Part shown: one piece after another, positions 4,088 to 5,461 of the stretch
Layout of the letters: each line of letters opens with the position of its first letter
How positions within the stretch are numbered: position 1 is the first letter of the stretch
Notes under the pieces: generated by a model
The model's database searches: none
What the model saw: only the letters and a program-made list of their open reading frames with translations
Told to the model about the DNA's origin: nothing
NCBI GenBank assembly: GCA_002450755.1
Contig: DKAI01000017.1
Location: 1-5,461 of the forward strand
DNA: 5,461 nt
DNA from: Deltaproteobacteria bacterium UBA6930
GTDB lineage: Bacteria > Myxococcota_A > UBA9160 > UBA6930
Reading direction: 5' to 3'
Position numbers and translations under genes: made by a program

Positions 4088-5461
4088 CTACTCAAACCGC
4101 TCTTCGAAGACTGACTCGGCAATTGTCCCTGCGGCGCGATTGACTTCAAGATCTTTTCCACTTCCTTTTCCACGACGATTCCACTCCACTATCCCCCTGT
4201 CTAAACCTTTAGGTCCCACGGTCAATCGATGAGGTATTCCTATTAATTCTGCATCTTTAAACTTTACGCCCGGGCGCTCGTCGCGGTCATCTAAAAGAAC
4301 TTCGATACCCATATCCACCAGGGATGAATAAAGCCTCTTGCCTGTTTCGATGACATCGGAATTCTTAGGATTTAAAACAGTTATAACCACTTCAAAAGGT
4401 GCAACCGCAACCGGCCACACTATCCCTGCGTCATCATGATTTGCCTCAACCACCGCGGCAACGGTACGTCCTACTCCAATTCCGTAAGAACCCATTACAA
4501 TTGGGCACTCTTCACCGGATTCATTTAGAACCCTTGCCCCAAGCGCCTCGCTATATCTCGTTCCCAATTTAAAGATATGCCCGACTTCGATCGTTTTCTG
4601 AACAGAAAGCTCTGCTCCGCAAACTGAACATGGTTCGCCGTTCTGAACCTCTCTCAAATCTAAGAACTTACGAACCGAGATGTCACGCTCTATCTTCACC
4701 TTACGAAGATGAAAGTCATCCTCGTTCGCACCAGTAGTCATATTTGTTCTACCTTGAAGTGCTTTGTCGGCCACTACGGGAATATGAGAGACTCCCACTG
4801 CTCCAAGACTTCCTGGGTGTGCTCCCAACTTTGCATAAATTTCATCACTATCTGCAGGGCGACAGCTCGATGCACCAAGTCCATCAGCCAATTTTTGCTC
4901 GTTTAACTGATGGTCACCCCGTAAAAGCACAAGATAGAGGTCCTCATCGAGAAAAAAAACTAACGTCTTTATCTGATGGTCCCCTTGGGCACCCCCTTCA
5001 AAGTTAGCCAGATCCTCGATTGTTCGGACACCAGGGGTAGAAAACTTTTCTGGCCTGTCCTCAGTCTCAAGGTCATGAATTTCGGGTAGTGCAGAAGTGG
5101 CCTTTTCTACATTTGCGGCATAGCCGCAGGCGTCACAGGAAGCCACCCAGTCTTCGCCCGCCGGACTCTTGACCATAAACTCTATCGACTCGTTACCACC
5201 CATCGCCCCTGAAGAGGCCTCCACTGCCAGGGGATCAAGACCACACTTCTCAAAAATTGTTCTGTAGGCCTTGAAATGACTCTCGAATTGGAGATCAAGG
5301 CCAGCTTCGTCTAAATCAAAGGAGTAGGAATCCTTCATGACGAACTCTCTAACTCGTAAGAGACCTGATTTCGGTCGGGCCTCGTCCCTAAACTTTGTCT
5401 GAAGCTGGTACCACAATTGCGGGAGCTGCCGATAAGACCTCATCTCTCTGGCTATCCACGT
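4088..5461 (-). CDS. proS: Prolyl-tRNA synthetase, bacterial type with editing insert; 5' end outside window
   Basis: ProRS charges tRNA-Pro with proline in the cytoplasm. The frame stays open to the window edge (T-W-I-A-R-E precedes the ATG at 5443), so that methionine is internal. About 120 N-terminal residues, including class II motif 1, are missing by comparison with the roughly 570-residue E. coli enzyme. Numbered from the first visible residue, motif 2 is F-R-D-E to R-E-F (24-40), followed by M-K-D-S-Y-S-F. The YbaK-like editing domain spans about 131-260, with K165 in the I-K-T-L context matching the lysine needed to deacylate Ala-tRNA-Pro, and the G-A-H-P-G-S-L-G loop at 213-220. Motif 3 is G-S-Y-G-I-G-V-G-R, with R332. 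The anticodon-binding domain follows, including D-D-R-D-E-R-P-G (391-398). Cysteine pairs at 109/112 and 278/281 are common in this subtype and may bind zinc. The stop is TAG, 21 bases ahead of the exonuclease gene. Confidence 0.96.
   Translation of the reverse strand, partial: TWIAREMRSYRQLPQLWYQLQTKFRDEARPKSGLLRVREFVMKDSYSFDLDEAGLDLQFESHFKAYRTIFEKCGLDPLAVEASSGAMGGNESIEFMVKSPAGEDWVASCDACGYAANVEKATSALPEIHDLETEDRPEKFSTPGVRTIEDLANFEGGAQGDHQIKTLVFFLDEDLYLVLLRGDHQLNEQKLADGLGASSCRPADSDEIYAKLGAHPGSLGAVGVSHIPVVADKALQGRTNMTTGANEDDFHLRKVKIERDISVRKFLDLREVQNGEPCSVCGAELSVQKTIEVGHIFKLGTRYSEALGARVLNESGEECPIVMGSYGIGVGRTVAAVVEANHDDAGIVWPVAVAPFEVVITVLNPKNSDVIETGKRLYSSLVDMGIEVLLDDRDERPGVKFKDAELIGIPHRLTVGPKGLDRGIVEWNRRGKGSGKDLEVNRAAGTIAESVFEERFE

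Noticed and set aside
3275..5007. Plus-strand open frames inside the exonuclease and proS genes
   Set aside because: They are antisense shadows of strongly supported genes, with low-complexity Ser/Arg or Cys/His-rich products.
4088..5443. ATG at 5443 as the start of prolyl-tRNA synthetase
   Set aside because: The frame continues to the edge, and the residues before it match the family; the true start lies outside the window.

Overview
The window looks like ordinary chromosomal DNA from a Gram-negative bacterium, probably a proteobacterium. The evidence is a bacterial-type prolyl-tRNA synthetase carrying the YbaK-like editing insert, a c-type cytochrome with a lipoprotein-type signal sequence, and a PuuD-type membrane protein. 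A marine gammaproteobacterium would fit, but that is a guess. Coding density is high, and no RNA gene, CRISPR array, insertion sequence or phage gene was seen.

Left part (1-1791): the 3' end of an SDR/epimerase-like gene is followed, with a 4-base TTGA overlap, by a polytopic membrane protein that resembles the flippase-like (LPG-synthase transmembrane) family. A CDP-alcohol phosphatidyltransferase gene faces them and shares 11 bases with the end of the membrane-protein gene. Sampled lines from 301 to 1500 are clearly AT-rich compared with the rest. The three genes suggest a membrane-lipid or head-group module that extends to the left of the window.

Middle (1792-3175): a small membrane-anchored or lipoprotein mono-haem cytochrome c is read rightward. 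A 235-residue membrane protein matching only the membrane half (Urate_ox_N) of the cytochrome c-dependent urate hydroxylase PuuD is read leftward. They converge on a perfect 10-bp stem hairpin. Because PuuD normally carries a C-terminal cytochrome c domain, which this protein lacks, the neighbouring cytochrome is the obvious candidate partner. Upstream of the PuuD-like gene is a 187-bp gap holding three short dyads and a run of eight C.

Right part (3176-5461): proS (5' end outside the window) and a standalone FEN-type 5'-3' exonuclease are read leftward, 21 bases apart, probably as one operon. They cover proline charging with editing of mischarged tRNA, and 5'-flap or primer removal.

Three of the five genes whose start is visible use TTG or GTG. 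I see no clearly undescribed system; the split PuuD/cytochrome pair is the most interesting item.
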